From Sclerodactyla briareus (lineage: Eukaryota > Echinodermata > Holothuroidea > Dendrochirotida > Sclerodactylidae): DNA of 64,000 nucleotides. A program made the translations under genes and the position numbers. Positions 45,401-57,851 of the stretch are shown piece by piece (position 1 is the stretch's first letter; every line of letters starts with the position of its first letter). Below the pieces are notes generated by a model. The model had not been told where the DNA came from and made no database searches. It saw nothing but the letters and a program-made list of their open reading frames with translations. The stretch covers positions 124,001 to 188,000 of the forward strand of contig JAODTK010003788.1 in the NCBI GenBank assembly GCA_026419785.1. Reading direction: 5' to 3'.

Positions 45401-47578
45401 TTATTGTGCAATTTCAAACCCATCCTCCGATCATCGAAATTGCATCTAATTATATCTCGAAATGCATTATTGGCACACCCAGCAGAAATTTTGCGATCAC
45501 AGGCCATATGCTACTGCTAAAAAAATCGACTAGTTTCAGTGAAACCCAGACAAACCTATCATTATCTACTGACCTATTTGACTTGCATACCGACCGCACT
45601 GTAGATATACATACATTGTATACCGTTTGCAATAGGTTCCTCTATTTATTTTTCAAATCTCTTCAAATCCATTTTTCTCGTGGGTAATCAATCAACACAA
45701 TCAACTGATCAAGGACAATGAATAAACGTTTGCTCATTACAATATGAGAAGGCATTCAACCAAATTCAATGGCGAATTCGACTCGTTCCTGGTTCCTCGT
45801 GCAGTATCGATCCCTAAACAATGTACAACTATATCCAATTTGAAACTCGTTTTTTATTCACCGGTGCCAGTCATCAATATACTGCAGAAGTTCAACCTTC
45901 TAAGGGAAAAACACACCCCATAAATAACGGATACCAGTTTGTTCCATGGTTCCGTGATTCAGATTCTATTCCTTACCACTTGGCCGGTGTTTATTGTGGT
46001 GTCCCTCTGGCTGCCTGGCTCTGTGCGGTTATTTCATGCTTCTATACATCCGAAAACGAACTGTGGTGATTAGGAAGAATCACTCTAGGTCTCACGAGGA
46101 TTGAATGGTGATGACCAAGACAGCTGATGTGAGAGTAATTAATAATGTATAGAGTGACGATATCGTCGGGCTTTGAATGTATGGTATATTACATCAATTA
46201 AAGTAGGAAATTACCGTGGAACAGGTAAATTGTAATATGTTTTCACTCTAAATATGTGTGTAACTAGCACGCCGTATCCCGGCGGGCGAGCGTGTGTAAG
46301 AATGACATAATTATTGTGTATATTCTGCACAATTTGTGTAATTTTTAAACACACATGTTTTGAGAGTGTCGAATTTAGAGCCATGGCGTATGTAATTATC
46401 ACAGTATGGTGGACGGGAAACAAGCAGAGAAGAAAATAAAGCAAATAGGAAAAATTCAAAGGAATTCTAAAACACTAGTTTGTAATCAATAAGAGTTGAA
46501 TATTACGTGTGTTGTTTCTGTATGCTATTCCCATACTGTCCAAAGTACCATTGAATATATGAATGACAAGAGGTGATTCGAAAAAAGTGTAATTTGCATG
46601 CGAACACTTTTTTAATGTTTAACCGTTATCGCATGAATATTTTGTTGAGGAATCTGATGTAACTGGACTACGAAACCATTTAGGCCTGATACTGCATTAC
46701 AGAGAAGGTTCAATCTGCGCAACAAACAAACACATACTGGGAACTTGCAGCAACTAAAAGGATCTACGGACGAATGGGTTCAGTTCAAAGGCATATTATA
46801 CTGTGTGCAAATATACTTTACACGTCCACATGATCCTGCCCTTGATCACACCCTTGATCCTGCTTTGTCATTTAATAAATGATGAACTGTGTGGTAATAC
46901 TAGAAACAAATCTGAATGTGTCTGAAGGCGATAAACTTTGGAATACAGATATCCATAATGTAAAGGTCCCGGTAAATTCACCTCAGTCGATCTTTTTTTT
47001 TTTTTTTTTTAACGAACACAGACCTTTAAAGTCTTAATCGGACCCCACAAAGTGCTTCCGATTATCGCTCTTAAAACAAAATCTCTTATTTTACCTGGCG
47101 GCAGAGGACGCTGGGTCGATTATCCTCCCCAAGGGATCACTTTGTGGCCTCTAGACACTTAATTGTTATGGTAAACATCTGGCCGTCATCGCCCTGCCCT
47201 ACCTCGGGACTCCGCCGGCTAGTCGGAAGCTGGGCGATACGACAGTCGCGATAGGAGGAGGGAGGAGCTCTTCCCCGCGGTCACTGACTCCAAAGAGGCT
47301 AAAACACACACGCAATCCCGTTTATATCCTCTGAACAATCTTGAGTTACCTTTACTTAAGCAACATTAATTTTACTTCACAAATTCAGCCAGGCAGTTCG
47401 ACTTATGATTCATAAGTTCCACTTGGTCAATTTCAAAGTGAAACGATTTCAGCTTACTGAGTAAAAAATCATTACTACTTTAAGATTAAAATTTACCTTT
47501 ACGTGAATCAATCAAGAACCATCACCTTCCCTTTGACTTGAGACAAATAGGATTTTACCTAAATGAATTACAGTCATC
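42481..47578. other. No gene recognised
   Basis: AT-rich sequence without recognisable coding or repeats shared inside the window. Two 82-102-residue open frames (45,379-45,687 and 45,821-46,069, plus strand) resemble nothing I know. A T-run at 46,989-47,010 precedes a moderately GC-rich stretch (47,030-47,290) of unknown nature. Confidence 0.45.
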
Positions 47579-48168
47579 ACTCGCTCTGGCCCACCTGGGA
47601 ACTCTGTCGGCTCGCTCTACCCCTGGCCCTCCTGTGGACTCTGCATGTCGGCTCGCTCTACCCTGACCCTCCTGAGGACTAGGTCGGCTCGCTCTGCCCC
47701 TTATTCATCACCCTGGGACTCTGTCGGCTCGCTCTACCCCTGGCCCTCCTGGGGACTCTGCATGTCGGCTCGCTCTACCCCTGGCCCTCCTGTGGACTCT
47801 GCATGTCGGCTCGCTCTACCCCTGGCCCTCCTGGGGACTCTGCATGTCGGCTCGCTCTACCCCTGGCCCTCCTGGGGACTCTGCATGTCGGCTCGCTCCC
47901 CCCTGGCCCTCCTGGGGACTCTGCATGTCGGCTCGCTCCCCCCTGGCCCACCCGGGGACTAGGTCAGTTCGCTCTATCCCTGGCCTTCCCGGGGACTCTG
48001 TCGGCTCGCTCTACCCCTGGCCCACCCGGGGACTCTGCATGTCGGCTCGCTCTAACCCGGCCTTCCTGGGGGCTCTGTCGGCTCACTCTAAACTATACCC
48101 CTGCCTTCTGGGGACTCTGTCGGCTCGCTCTACCCCCTACCTCCTGTTTCCCCTGTCGCTCGCTCTGG
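47579..48168. repeat. GC-rich minisatellite, about 15 units of ~37-41 bp
   Basis: The unit contains GTCGGCTCGCTCTACCCCTG then GCCCTCCTGGGGACTCTG, with or without an extra CATG (41 or 37 bp). First and last copies are more diverged (GGCTCACTC, TTCCCCTGTCGCTCGC). The strong strand asymmetry (C/T-rich on plus) gives long open frames on the plus strand with 'PGPPGDSACRL' text (47,645-48,303). Because 41 and 37 are not multiples of three, the frame rotates and this is not a collagen-like gene. Confidence 0.95.
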
Positions 48169-49679
48169 CGGGGAGTGGAAGGGGTGGGTAGTATTTATTT
48201 TATTGGTCTTTTGATAAACCTGCTCAGAACAAGCCTGTTGTTACTTGGTTTTCCGTTCTTTATACTTGTGAAAATATTTTTTTTTTTTTTTCCCTTCCAA
48301 TGAACCAAAAACGAATGTTAGGTTTTAGAAAACACTTTTACCAAATAGGTGAATAGTAAATACGATTTATGTACCTAGACTAAAGACGTATGCTGCTACA
48401 TGTCAGGAAATGCTCGCACTCTTCAACACCCCGCAACGAGATTTAATGTCTGTTAAAATGTGGGCTCGGGTCATTTTCCCCCCAGTACAACGTGGTGTAT
48501 TATTGGGAACTCTGAACGGCTTTAGAGTTCTAACATGTCAAAAAGTGGTTTAGAAAATGTTAATTTCCTTAACACTTCTTTGAAAATGCTGGCTTGTTGT
48601 AGGCAGTTGCATCCCCCCCCCCTCCCCCCCTCAAGACAATCTCTGGTAGAGCGGCCTGGTTATAGAAAGAGCGTGAACTTGTCGCTATAGAAAAACAGTG
48701 GTGCATCGGTAAGTCGAACTAACTACCGAAAACGGTCCGTGCAACCGGTATTTCTCCTCTCCCATATCTTCTATCGTCTTCTTCTTTGTTTTCTCAAGGC
48801 CTCATTTACCATTTGGTTCAAATAACGAGAGGGCATCACTTAGCATTCGGTGCGTTTCCGGATGCGGCAGCTTTAAAAAAAAAAAAAACTTTGTAGCTAG
48901 CTACTTAGCCTAATCAAACACAACAGCAATCGCAAAAAAACAAAAAAAACAACAAAAGTTAACTTTTCCCCTTGTATTCTAAAATCGTGTCCCAATTTCC
49001 ATCAATTGGGGAAAATCAGGGAAATCCTCGGAACGTCGGCGCCGTTACGATGTGGTAACGGTCTATATGCGGTTATGTACGTGCGCTCCTGCCTAATAAG
49101 TCCATAATGACGCCACATACAACACTTCGGCTGTCGTTAAATTATATAGTTTCCGGGTAGTTCGGTGACTAGATCAACCGACATGCATCGCGCAAATATC
49201 TTACAAATCAGGCACACGTATCAGTTTACCAGCTCACATGCAATGGGTGGTAAAAACAAAGAAAGAATGATTGGTGTGAGCTCAAAAGTGGTTGATTGGC
49301 TTTGTTCACGTGTTCTCGCCTTTTCATAGACCCACTGAAAGATAATTGTTGGAAAGGAAGAATACGATGGGACATAAAAAGAACATAACCAAGGAGACAG
49401 AATCGAGTGTGAACAAAGTAGATATTTGGACAAGAGCAGCGCATGCATGGTAGGTCAAAAAAGCAATTATCGAATTATAAACGGTTGGTTATATATTTCG
49501 ATCCAAAAGTGAAAACTAGCCGGATTTCAGGCGGGGCCATTGTGGCACCTGTTCAAGGTCCCCACAAAAAGGGACACACACACATCTACAGAGCAAAGTT
49601 ATACCTAGGACCTTACGGTCAAAGACAGATCCCACTCGTGCCAAGAGCATATTTTCGGGTTAGGCCGAACAGCCTGCCC
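48169..49679. other. No gene recognised
   Basis: Poly-T at about 48,279-48,291, poly-C at about 48,611-48,629 and A-rich tracts near 48,875 and 48,936-48,955. Two shifted open frames at 49,221-49,448 (minus) overlap the same sequence and have no recognised content. Confidence 0.45.
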
Positions 49680-50244
49680 TTAAAGTCCCGGTCATGTGAA
49701 TCTGGACTACACCTTTGGCGACTCCTATTTGTTTAACAAATATGGCAGCCGAAAACTCAGACCGAATTAGCCGATTGAATGCACCGATAAGGCACAAATC
49801 AGCAATTGCAAAAAGTGCCTTGTGACATCACGGAGGGAAACCGCAAAGATCCCGACTATACAAAGTCAATGTAAAAAATGTACTTGGAAAAATTTACTAA
49901 ACCAAACTCTAGATGGGATCAGTAAAAGCTACCGAATATTCACAGAATATCAAAGAATGATTAATAATTCTAAGTTAAATGCCATCATCACTTTCCTGTT
50001 ATCATGGCGGCAAACATGCGCATTTACGTGTATGGTCATTGGGGCCTAGCATTGTCCCCCCCCCCCCTCCTCCCCCCCCCCCGTGATGTGATGTCATGAT
50101 CTCGAATTTCCTTAAAAAGTAAATTGAAATATCTCAACAAAGCAACATGACTGAAACCTTCAAATTTTGGGGGAGGGGATTTGAAGTGTCCTCTTTTCAT
50201 CGGTGGTAGTTCAAAGACACATCGTTACATGAACTGGCCTTTAA
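49680..50244. mobile_element. TTAA-flanked non-autonomous DNA element, copy 1
   Basis: TTAA is present at both ends (49,680-49,683 and 50,241-50,244). Just inside, AGTCCCGGTCATGT at the left pairs with the reverse complement of ACATGAACTGGCCT at the right at 11 of 14 positions, so the ends are imperfect terminal inverted repeats. TTAA target duplication is typical of piggyBac and Kolobok elements; I cannot tell which. Much of the body matches 58,681-59,189: GCAATTGCAAAA- and CTTGTGACATC-like words, TACAAAGTCAATGTAA, and GTAAATTGAAATAT. Two long C-runs at about 50,056-50,082 are specific to this copy. No transposase is encoded. Confidence 0.6.
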
Positions 50245-51105
50245 CCAATACGACTGGACACCCGTACATTGAGGGACGGATTCGCATTTGCCCAAACCAG
50301 TTTGAGATTCACCAGTTTATATTTAATTGTTGAGCCAAACGTTTTCTCATTTTTCCGACGTAGGAATGTTGTTCGGTCAAGCGCTTCCGATTTAGAGATG
50401 GTATTACTAACATTTATGACATTGATTACGATTTCTTTGTTGGACCCGATATCTTAAGAAAAAAAAATCGTGTAGTACTCAGTTTAAAAATCGTTATAGA
50501 GTGACCGGCTATAAGGAAGTGACAGGACAAGCCGTATGGAATGCCGTTTTAAAATTTATTCTAGAATTGCAAATGTCTTAAATTAATTTTGGATATCTGT
50601 AATGTAGGCCTATTTCCAGATATCTCTAATTGAATGTTTAGTTATTTTCTATAGCAAGAATTCTAATTCGGATATCAAAAATTGTCATTCTGGATATCGG
50701 GAATTTCAACATAATATTTGTTTACAGATGTTTCTTAATAGGGCTGTCGAAGACCGCACGGATTACAAGCCCATACATGCAAATTCAGTTAGAGTATTAT
50801 ACATACGACGGTAAAGTGGTCGGAAACTGGAGAAAATGATCGAAAATGTTGGCATTAAACGCGTACGGTATGTGTGCCAGTGCTTGGAATACCTGTCTGC
50901 CCATCCACTCTTCAACCATTTGTTCGAATGGCAATGTTATATATCGTTGTCGCAAATTCATTTTTCCTCTGCTCTCGCGGGTGACATAACGACAGACTGT
51001 TTGGGGGGCAGGGGAGGAGGTTGTGAGGTAGGAATCTAAGAATCCATTTAGTCAAACTTTACACGAACGGTAACATTAGTCGTGTTTTTTTTTTAAATAT
51101 TCAGG
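50245..51105. other. No gene recognised
   Basis: AT-rich sequence with short open frames. A loosely repeated 'GGATATC' word around 50,590-50,705 is the only internal pattern. Confidence 0.45.
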
Positions 51106-51184
51106 GCACATGGGGTGGTAGAGCACTCCCGTGGCTACGCGACTGTCCCCGGCCTCCGAACACATCCGTGGCTCGAATTTTCGT
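51106..51184 (+). other. tRNA-like segment (possible SINE head)
   Basis: GGTGGTAGAGCACTCCCGTG resembles box A and the D-arm; GTGGCTCGAATTTT resembles box B and the T-loop. The spacing is about 48 bases. Stem pairing is poor. It is likely the head of a decayed SINE rather than a tRNA gene. Confidence 0.38.
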
Positions 51185-51615
51185 TGTATAAGGTTTTATG
51201 AATAACACCATTGTAGAGTCCTCAGCAGAAATCCCCCACATCCCCCGTGGCTGTAATTCAGCCAGATTTACACAGTTTTAATTCGTCTGTCAATCGCTAT
51301 CATCGGTACTATAATAACAAGATTGTGAAACTCGTGGGTGTCCGAAGGTAGCTCATGACGGATATTCGCTATAGGGGATTCGACCGATACCGTATTACAT
51401 GTTATGAGAAGGCCTGCTGAGTACTAAGTAAACAGTATGTCTACAAACAATCACTTACTTTCGTTGTGAACAACAAAATAGCAGGGAAATGTTAACTCAG
51501 TCTGGAAACATTTGCCTGGTCTGCATTCCGCTATTTTGGTATATTTATACAGTACATTGAGGATATTAAAACATCAGACCGAATTTATATGAGTTTAAAC
51601 CTTGTTACTTTTTCC

Positions 51616-51648
<33 letters not shown>

Positions 51649-51676
51649 TATTATTATTATTATATTATTATTATTA

Positions 51677-51721
<45 letters not shown>
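51616..51721. repeat. (ATT)n microsatellite
   Basis: About 105 bp of ATT units with three one-base slips. Poly-Leu/Tyr/Ile open frames through it are artefacts. Confidence 0.96.
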
Positions 51722-54700
51722 CACATCATTCTCTACCACAACTCTCATTCAGTGGGACTTCCTCCATCTGCCTTGACCTCGGATCCTACCCGGATTTCTG
51801 GGAGGTCAAGGACCCTTTCTTAGTATGTGGACGCTTCCGAGGATCGCTTGCGTGACTAGTTGGTTGGTATTCATGAATTTCCTGGTATCTGATCAAGGTG
51901 CTTTCCAGGGTTGGTGTGACCGCCACAAGTGCCCCGATCACAATTGTGTGGTGGGGTGGTAGCTGTTGTCCTTACTGTAAGAGAAAACTAACAGAACGTG
52001 GCGGAAGGTTGAGTTATAACACAATGAATTAATTGCAGTACACAAAACATAATTATCTGGTTTGTTCAACTGTTAGGTCATGTGTTATTGCGCAAAAAAA
52101 AAAAAAAGATTCGCCTTTATTTCTCCACATGATGGACAAACTTTGAAGGCCAAAATATCTAAATAGGAAAATTGTTTGTATGTAGTTTGGACATATAGAT
52201 ACTGGTTTCCATTTCCCTATATAACCTCTACCGTATTGAAGCCTGTATTTGTCCCTCAGGACACCAAGGCAGGAAAAGCCCCTAAATATAGAAGACAATG
52301 AATCGATATATGATAGGGTATCATAATAAGGGGAGGGGGGTTTTCATTGGTAATATTGAAGGGAAAACTGTTCACATCCGACCACGAAATACTGGCATAT
52401 ATAACATATATGTACCTGAACGAAATCTTCGTATAAGATACTAGTAGCCAATCTTCCCACACATGTCATAGGTCGGTTCCTACAGCAGACAGTACCTTGG
52501 GTATATGTTGATTCTAAAACATCCAGCCAAAGGGCTAATACACCAAACACACCTGTACCAATCGAAAGGAATGGGTAAAATTCGATCCAATTGAAGTAAC
52601 CGGTGAAATGGACCCGAAATTGGACCCAGAAATGTGGCTAGTTCTTTTCAGACCCAGGCCGTGGTCATTTTTTACAGGTGTTTTTTAGAGTGCTAGGAAA
52701 CGATATTATCGTAGTTGGCTATGTTTCCATTACACGGCACAATTTTTTACACTCGTTTTTTTTTCCTCCTTTAGGCGAGACACAACAAAGTGAACACGTA
52801 CGCCACGTGGTATAATGGGCACACGTCATCACCACCATGCCGCAATGATGAGATGAGATACCTTGACGTCAGGATGACATTATAGGAATACTGTCACGGC
52901 CGATGTCCTCGTGGTGTTGTGTATAATACTCGGTGCAATGACCTGGCCCGGCTTCAGGTCGACAGCAATGGAAGGAACGTCCGTCCTGGATGTACGCCAT
53001 AAACGGGACATGCTACACCACAACCTGAAGAGAGACATCACAATAGAGCAGCTGCGTGCTGAGCATCAATACACTGCCCCATCAGCATTGACCATTGCTT
53101 CATCTTTCCCTGGAATGCGTTGGTACGGGATGGTTCTAGGACACACTTCGTAGAAAGAATCGCGAGTCGCAATGTCTCTGTCGGGTTTAGGCGTATTTTC
53201 TCTGTTGGTGCATGAAATGTTATAAAAAGCTGTGTGGTGTTTACTTTCAATTGATATTCCAACATTTTCTTTACTATTCGGAAATATAATGGGCTGCCCA
53301 ATGGGTTTTAATTATCTAAAAATGAACTCGTTCATAGAATGTAAATTGGTATGGGTAGACGCAAATGAAAAAAAACAAAAACAGAAAAAACAGTGAGCAC
53401 ATCGCACGTAAAACTACAGCACGCGGCTCCGCTGTATGGCGATAATTAAACTATACCTACCACGATATCCAGTAACATTTGACAAGTGACCGTGATACAT
53501 GAAATAACTACATACGACCTTAATATATCCTCGTCATTTCATGGACAATTGTCTGTCAAATGACATTGAAGTACTGCTACACCACCCGGCAAGGAGTTCA
53601 CATCTTATCACTTGCATACGTCTCCCACACCAAACAATGACCAACAATAGTTAGTTCTTTACTAGTGTTAGAAGACAAACATCGCAACAGTGCGGATAGT
53701 GTTACTCTGATGACAAAAATCGCGACTTCCTCCGGAACATCTTTATGATTTAGTTGAATATCTCACGATTTCAGCTGTACACATGAGCAACAGCAACCAA
53801 CGTTTATTAGTTAGAATGTGACATTCTAAATTTGAATGACAGACTCCTGAACTGATGGTTAGAGTCTTCATGACCGTTTATTAATTACTGTTTTTTCTGT
53901 TAACTAGGCCTTTCCTCCTCTCTGATTTTTCGTCCCGTCTATTTAATCCAGACTAAACGCCTCCTTTAAAACCATTGCCTGATAACAATATTTTTGAATA
54001 ACCTAATTGCAATCTGGTCGTCGGTGATTGTTGTCGTCAATAGGTTTACTCTCAAAGCACGTTCACTCTCAGTAAATCGATATGGTTGATTGACCTCATA
54101 TTAAAAACTCTGCGGAAATAGTTCCCTTAATCAACGGATGACCCCAAAACCAACTCCAGTCTTATACATAAGAAGCCTTCCAATTTCTGCCTAGATTGAA
54201 TTTTTTTTTTTGCAATCAGTTTTGTGTTCACTATTCTTTCCATTCAGGGTTTATCCCTTCGCCATTATTTTTCATGTATTTTGAATTGTGTTGTACCGTA
54301 ATATTATTATGATACTATTTAAGGAGATTCATTGCTTGTATTGTTTTATTACAGGGTATTTTATCTTTGGTTTTATTGTGTTTCATGCAGAATATTCCTG
54401 TCTTGCAAGCGCAAGGGTAACCAATTCACGTGTTCAGAGCAATAAATATGGCTATACATTTAATAGTATTATGTTTTTAAGTTTTCCTCCTTATGAATTT
54501 GATTAAAAATAGAATTCCTCTATTCGCGAGGAAGTTGAGGGGAGATGAAACCCCTGAAGGCGATGCTTCCACATTCAAAAAGTATTTTTCCCGAATCAGA
54601 AGCCAAAATTCATCATTTGGTTTGGATCAGTTTTCCATGAATATTTTGCTGCAGCTCCACCTAAATATATCACAACAATATAAATCGTGAATGGTAAACA

Positions 54701-56789
54701 TTTCTGTCGTATATGAAGCTAATGAGCCACTTTCTTCATATTTTCCGAGATATCCTGAAATTATACCCATATCGAAAAAATTCCTTAAAAAACACCTATC
54801 GTATATTTCTCGAATATCGGTACAAGTGGAAACACTGCCAGGAGGATTCGCCACAGATGTGTGTTACTACGAAGAGCCAATGGGCCCCCAAACCACATGT
54901 GCTTCCAATTCGCATGATCGCATACCAGCATACGATTAATAATGTGCAGAGCAGTTTAACGAGCAGAGCGTCCACTATCACTCAAACCCGTCAGTGTTCT
55001 TCGGAAACTGAACCAATTCGCTCCATATTTTTAAAGTTATTTATTTTTTATTAGGTTGAAGGATTGAATCTATAAATTTTCATGTCAGCAGGATGAGTAA
55101 TTTTAATTGGCATAGCTTCCGGTGTGCGAATTAGTGACAGTACTAAGGTGACCTCTGACATTTTATCCTAAGTTTACATTTCCATTTGAATAGTTTATCT
55201 AATAAACACAACTACTGCGCAGTAAGTGTGCAAAACAGTTAGGTGAACTGCACGACTGGGGCAATACTTTCAAGAAAAAGTCTGACAACCGTTTCACTTA
55301 ATTTTGCTCCATCTCAGTCCGAATTTTATCTATTCTTCGAAAAGTCTATTCTTTGCAAAAAAAAAAACAACAACAAAAAAAACAGACAAACAATTCCATT
55401 TCAGAGGACAATTCCTCCTGCCCTCTTATAAGTCTATTTACCGGTATACATGAATTTCTAATTAGTAGCAAAATACCATCAGGATTATCTATCACGATTT
55501 GGATATCTCAATTCATATTCGTTCTTCTCATTGGTTGGTTTTCGTCTTTATTGTCGTGTTTTAAAACGAAACACCAGAGAAATGATTTAACGGTTGTATA
55601 ATTTATGCCATAACTGTCCAGGGGATGAAGTTATCTGCTGAGATCGTCTGTTGGAAAATGTCGATTACGCAGGTTAGTGAATGTTAAATCTCGGTTTGTA
55701 ACTACTCAACGTTCAATGAATTCATTTTGAACTATTGAGAGCGCTAACATCACCACAATAAGAGCACCGTTTTATATTTGATAAATTGATGCCTTCAACA
55801 TCCTTGCAAAGACAGAGGGTGTCTGTTCGGAAAATGGCGATATTTCACGGTGAGTTCTTTCGATCTTCTGTACACCGAACATACCGCGTTCTTTCAGTAC
55901 ACACAGTCATCACTTCGAGTGAACTACGAATTGAACCCCCACTTATAGGTAATTCAGTTTAATGACCTTCTAGGGAGAAGATTTGCACCCGAATTATTCA
56001 TATACAATCGATAAGGTAACCTTATACGCATGTAACAATTTCAGTCAAACTGGTAGAGCGCCGAACGTCGGGAAGCGATGGCTTTTCGCGTTACCACTAC
56101 CTGACTACCCAATGCATTGTAATGATACAGAGAAGTATAGCCCCTAATGGGCTCGCTGTGTTGGGAAGTGTTGGTGTCCAAATAACGCATTCCATCAGTT
56201 GTGGACTCGTATGCAAGGTACACATAAGATCGGAAGAATGTAACGTAATAGTTCAGTATAGACCAATGCTAAAAATTTCATGTTGCCGCTCTACTTCCAA
56301 TAAATAAATCCTGAGAGCGATGACATCTTCGAGACTACTCCGCGTGTATAGAGTGGCAATGATGTCTCGTTTTGAAAGCCGAAACCAGTTTGAATTTTGA
56401 TTCAATTATTTTATATATATCTTCTATGAGGTGAGGTTTATGAATAGTGGTAAATATATATAATCCTTATGAAAGAATGAAAGTCAATGAGTTATATCTT
56501 TATTAGAATTTTCAACATTCGCTTTATGCTTATGATACCCAAGGTAATTCCCACCAATCGTAGAAGGCGACTATGGGAAGGGTAGGATGTAAATCTTAAT
56601 TAAAAGTCGTTATTGAGATAACACATGTGTCCGTAACTGTAACTTTACCTACCGTCTCGGAGAAACGAGGCAAGCGCCCACTCCTGTGATTATCTTAACG
56701 ATCAATGAGGCGGAATTGCATGCATGAGCCCGCACATTCTGGTAATCGGATTATTATTCCCACCCATTCAGTTTAATTTAATAAATACA
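51722..56789. other. No clear gene
   Basis: Scattered short open frames, none recognised. Those at 54,493-55,054 overlap in different frames without a family match. The only segment singled out is the peptide-like frame at 52,878-53,153. A-rich tracts lie near 53,368-53,392 and 55,358-55,382. Confidence 0.45.
52878..53153 (+). CDS. Candidate exon of a small secreted, dibasic-processed peptide (weak)
   Basis: The frame opens after a TGA at 52,875-52,877 and ends at TAG (53,151-53,153). It contains a leader-like hydrophobic run, ADVLVVLCIILGA, then a short linker, then two Lys-Arg pairs (DVRHKRDML and NLKRDIT), and ends GMRWYGMVLGHTS. There is no in-frame ATG ahead of the hydrophobic run, so a first exon would be needed. 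A possible acceptor is CATTATAG, ending at 52,885. Leader plus Lys-Arg sites is what peptide-hormone precursors look like, but the sequence matches none I know and may be chance. Confidence 0.17.
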   Translation, partial: HYRNTVTADVLVVLCIILGAMTWPGFRSTAMEGTSVLDVRHKRDMLHHNLKRDITIEQLRAEHQYTAPSALTIASSFPGMRWYGMVLGHTS

Positions 56790-57056
56790 TAGTATCGTAC
56801 CAGAAATATGTCCCATGGGAGGGGGGGGGGGGGGTTGGAACCCCAAAACCAAGGGAAGTGCGCCCTCACGATGGCCTCACCCTCATTATTGGATAACAAT
56901 TTATGGGCCCCTAGACACATGCTGCTGCAATATTTGCTAAAAAATAACAGCTCCAAAACTTCTACTGAACGGCAAAAACTCAGTTTTTGTGCTGAAATTT
57001 ATCGATAACTTGGGTCATGGGGGGTTCTGACCCCCACCCCCATGCGTGCGCTACTG
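56790..57056. mobile_element. hAT-like non-autonomous DNA element
   Basis: The right end, GTGCGCTACTG, and the interior (GACACATGCTGCTGCAATAT, TTCTACTGAACGGCAAAAAC) match the copies at 57,852-58,168 and 3,094-3,768. The left end, AGTATCGTACCAGA, is decayed. Long G-run at about 56,820-56,834 and C-rich subterminal sequence near the right end are both as in the other copies. The flanking 8 bases do not match, so the target duplication is lost. No transposase. Confidence 0.6.
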
Positions 57057-57513
57057 AAGGGGAACATGCATGGCCCGGCCTGCATGAGTATCACCACTCC
57101 CTCAAAGTGAGGGATATTCGTAGCCCCATCAGTAATAACCGATGAGAGCTCCCTATAACCTTTCAGATCTAATTCATAGTTTCTTCACACGGGCTTTTGA
57201 ACTGCAACGTAGTTCCGCTGGTGTTGTAACACAGAGAGCTGTATATCAGTTATTTATGATGGGATATGCGTATCGGATGGAAGATGTTGAAGCCATTGGA
57301 AGCATTGTCAGGAAGTGTGTGTGTGTGTGTCCTCCACCAGTCAGGGGATGATGTCATAGTAGTAGAAACCAGTCCTACACCAGTTTATTTTTATTTATTT
57401 CTTTTATTTAGGACCGGTTTTGCTTGACTGTTTTCGACTACAACACTGTCACTGCTCGAGTTAGTCAGCTAAATAGTCGGTCACGAATCTCCCTAGTATA
57501 TATGAACCGCACG
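57057..57513. other. No gene recognised
   Basis: Short spacer between the hAT-like element and the 18-bp array, with a small (GT)n at about 57,315-57,330. The frame at 57,142-57,351 (plus strand) is unrecognised. Confidence 0.5.
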
Positions 57514-57730
57514 GGCTGCCTGCCTGGTATAGGCTGCCTGCCTGGTATAGGCTGCCTGCCTGGTATAGGCTGCCTGCCTGGTATAGGCTGCCTGCCTGGT
57601 ATAGGCTGCCTGCCTGGTATAGGCTGCCTGCCTGGTATAGGCTGCCTGCTTGGTATAGGCTGCCTGCCTGGTATAGGCTGCCTGCCTGGTATAGGCTGCC
57701 TGCCTGGTATAGCTGCCTGCCTGGTATAGG
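57514..57730. repeat. 18-bp minisatellite, 12 copies
   Basis: Unit GGCTGCCTGCCTGGTATA, nearly identical in all copies (one C-to-T change and one missing base near the end), so the array is young. As 18 is a multiple of three it is open in several frames on both strands (GCLPGI, YQAGSL, TRQAAY), which explains the ~100-residue frames here without any gene. Confidence 0.97.
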
Positions 57731-57851
57731 CTTAACATGATGAGCAACGGACAAGGGCTAGTCAATCTGTATGTCTTGCGGATGTCATTAAAAAAATTAA
57801 ATACCAACATTACTTCGAAAACTTGCGAGGCATGACGCACCTTGCATCAGG

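Noticed and set aside
47645-48303. Collagen-like open frames on the plus strand
   Set aside because: They are the GC-rich ~41-bp array; the frame rotates from unit to unit.
54493-55054. Overlapping frames of 65-113 residues
   Set aside because: Different frames over the same AT-rich DNA, with no recognised domain.
56041-56105. tRNA-like TGGTAGAGCGCCGAAC
   Set aside because: Good box A but no box B at tRNA spacing.
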